Shown here piece by piece: positions 18,001 to 18,292 of a DNA stretch of 18,292 nucleotides. Position 1 is the stretch's first letter; every line of letters starts with the position of its first letter. The DNA comes from Pigoraptor vietnamica (lineage: Eukaryota > Opisthokonta > Filasterea), in the NCBI GenBank assembly GCA_943704525.1, contig CALSCQ010000816.1, positions 1-18,292 of the forward strand, read 5' to 3'. The notes beneath the pieces were generated by a model. That model was not told the DNA's origin. It searched no databases and saw nothing but the letters and a program-made list of their open reading frames with translations. A program made the position numbers and the translations under genes.

Positions 18001-18259
18001 GGGCGCCGCGCGGCGCAAGAAGATGGCCGACCCCTCGCAGCGGCTCAGCAATTTTCGGCGAGCGACGGAACCCTCGGGCGATGGAGCTTCGTCGCACGGT
18101 GGCGATGCGCGTGCGAAGCGACCGGGAGCAAGGCGTGACGAGGTGGAAGACGGCCATGTGCCATATCGTGTGTCGTTGCCGAAGATCGAGTCCCCTACTG
18201 CTCGAGGGCCTCTGACGGTGCGTGCATCCGCTCTCAACGTGTGTTGTTCTGGAGCGTAA
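15059..18259 (+). CDS. Large charged-helix protein with IQ motif and Pro/Tyr/His repeats
   Basis: A single uninterrupted frame of about 1066 aa with no intron needed. The start at 15059 (MADDEWVEAEIARQ) is chosen because the protein becomes acidic and helical there; an ATG at 15032 adds nine residues. Order: acidic N terminus (1-130), predicted coiled coil (about 130-440, rich in Ala, Arg, Glu), a 16-residue repeat array (442-593), more charged helix to about 680, an IQ motif (RIQACFRGYLLRKR, Ile703-Gln704) that should bind calmodulin or centrin, a Pro/Tyr/His-rich region with HPPTHPY units (about 770-810), and a basic C-terminal segment (KRTRKLRKMRQ...RRKKM). Composition suggests a cytoskeletal or flagellar scaffold, but I do not recognise the family. 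The long opposite-strand frame over the array is a shadow of the repeat. Confidence 0.85.
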   Translation: MADDEWVEAEIARQLALLDAQDATAKEMGRRISTTNLVADEKSRAEAPVTGTESEDDDDGGDARLSGDAWATRLTLPSKNRPPADDVAVEDVENVEGSEGVRRLLEAQRISEAVLERRLKSVLSDGLDAEGEPVDGLSKQADVSVVDMYREQARELAAELAVDISEATLPVMDELRAEAQRVLAEMRAGGDAGSGRAVAGLDEESQRAFDVLADERERRRREIEAALASEKERAAAAEEDERATRARSATASSRLDDAMRRQSEQLDREKECQLARLALLSATAARSAAGRARDEAIAVRDGAAACLMDVRAAVSSAEWDVAAALQGEADAREQLERVRAEHAAWINDRLPALRQERAHLAAALADVTSASVGDKQGREELSTRVAQARERCSGLRSQMRTLWNERDCAAAELARMRADATALRASLAEARDDLQRTAARMEAEARVRLEEQERMRTEAEERKRREDEERLKREAVERKRREEEERMRREEEERLKREVGEQKRREDEERLRREVEEQRRREEEERMRREADERKRREEEERLRREADERKRREEEERLRREGDERKRREEEDRLRREHEERKRREDEERLRRAEDEGRWRSADEERSRREEEQHERRAEEERSLREEQERLPEEERMGREDDRTRRETEGRPVEGHVQREQDKRTQDCDRARASRSLFARAAVRESRPTEADNERRAAAVRIQACFRGYLLRKRLGSVLQGARYEDDDGFDYGEVDLASLDFAESDVPSQVPPFGHPPRAQYHPMQTHLPEVPPYAHPPTHPYGHPPTHPYAYPPTQAFAYPFPHAAHQHVYASAHGAPFPAAQAPHIVPYPPTQASTAFPSGPRSLAARPPHVAQAPVPTALAHPPYAQQQSARGVLSSPGSGQVHPSAPGYNSLTEFFDLRRPRHAPGEDASDDDGGDDCDEASVSPDRASCQAPSEGGESYRSAREMGITYEWGFKEDSPAAEAFLKRTRKLRKMRQGAARRKKMADPSQRLSNFRRATEPSGDGASSHGGDARAKRPGARRDEVEDGHVPYRVSLPKIESPTARGPLTVRASALNVCCSGA
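16382..16837 (+). repeat. Tandem array of nine 48-bp units plus one half unit, coding
   Basis: Units start at 16382, 16430, 16478, 16550, 16598, 16646, 16694, 16742 and 16790, with a 24-bp half unit at 16526. Each encodes 16 residues like EADERKRREEEERLRR. The units at 16646 and 16694 are nearly identical, so recent duplication or gene conversion is likely. Confidence 0.93.
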
Positions 18260-18292
18260 GACCTGTCCGCTGACTCACTAGTCGCCCTCCCC

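Overview
The window looks like nuclear DNA of a GC-rich unicellular eukaryote. Five of the six protein genes are split by 77-343 bp introns, and every splice join I could reconstruct keeps the reading frame and the family homology. Intergenic DNA is full of TG/CA microsatellites. Donors are mostly GTGCGY or GTGAG and rarely GTA. Nothing seen fixes the lineage; the gene set fits a free-living protist or alga-like organism. All exon boundaries are inferred by eye from reading frame, GT/AG sites and protein family similarity.

Layout. (1) Minus strand, cut by the left edge: a Golgin A7/Erf4-family protein with an added N-terminal RanBP2-like zinc finger. A 23-base C run at the very edge looks like a sequencing or assembly artefact. 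(2) About 893-3138: no gene seen, with long TG tracts and an AT-richer stretch. (3) Minus strand 3139-4381: a four-exon Cys-type glutathione peroxidase. (4) A divergent intergenic region, then plus strand 4921-8414: a ten-exon PLAT + PhoD-like metallophosphatase. (5) Plus strand 9081-11747: a nine-exon formate/nitrite transporter (FNT) with a cytoplasmic tail ending in a PAS-like domain. (6) Plus strand 13070-14760, behind a TATA box: a four-exon secreted class-3 lipase-like protein whose nucleophile Ser is Gly. (7) Plus strand 15059-18259: an intronless protein of about 1066 aa with a long charged helical repeat, an IQ motif and a Pro/Tyr/His-rich repeat.

The genes do not form one pathway. 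Each has its own promoter region, except that the peroxidase and the phosphatase diverge from a shared intergenic region. What stands out is domain architecture: a zinc finger with Erf4, PLAT with PhoD, FNT with PAS, and a lipase fold without its nucleophile. The FNT-PAS protein is the best candidate for something new. It would be a channel with a built-in sensor, and retention of one intron would end the protein just after the membrane domain and give a sensor-free channel.
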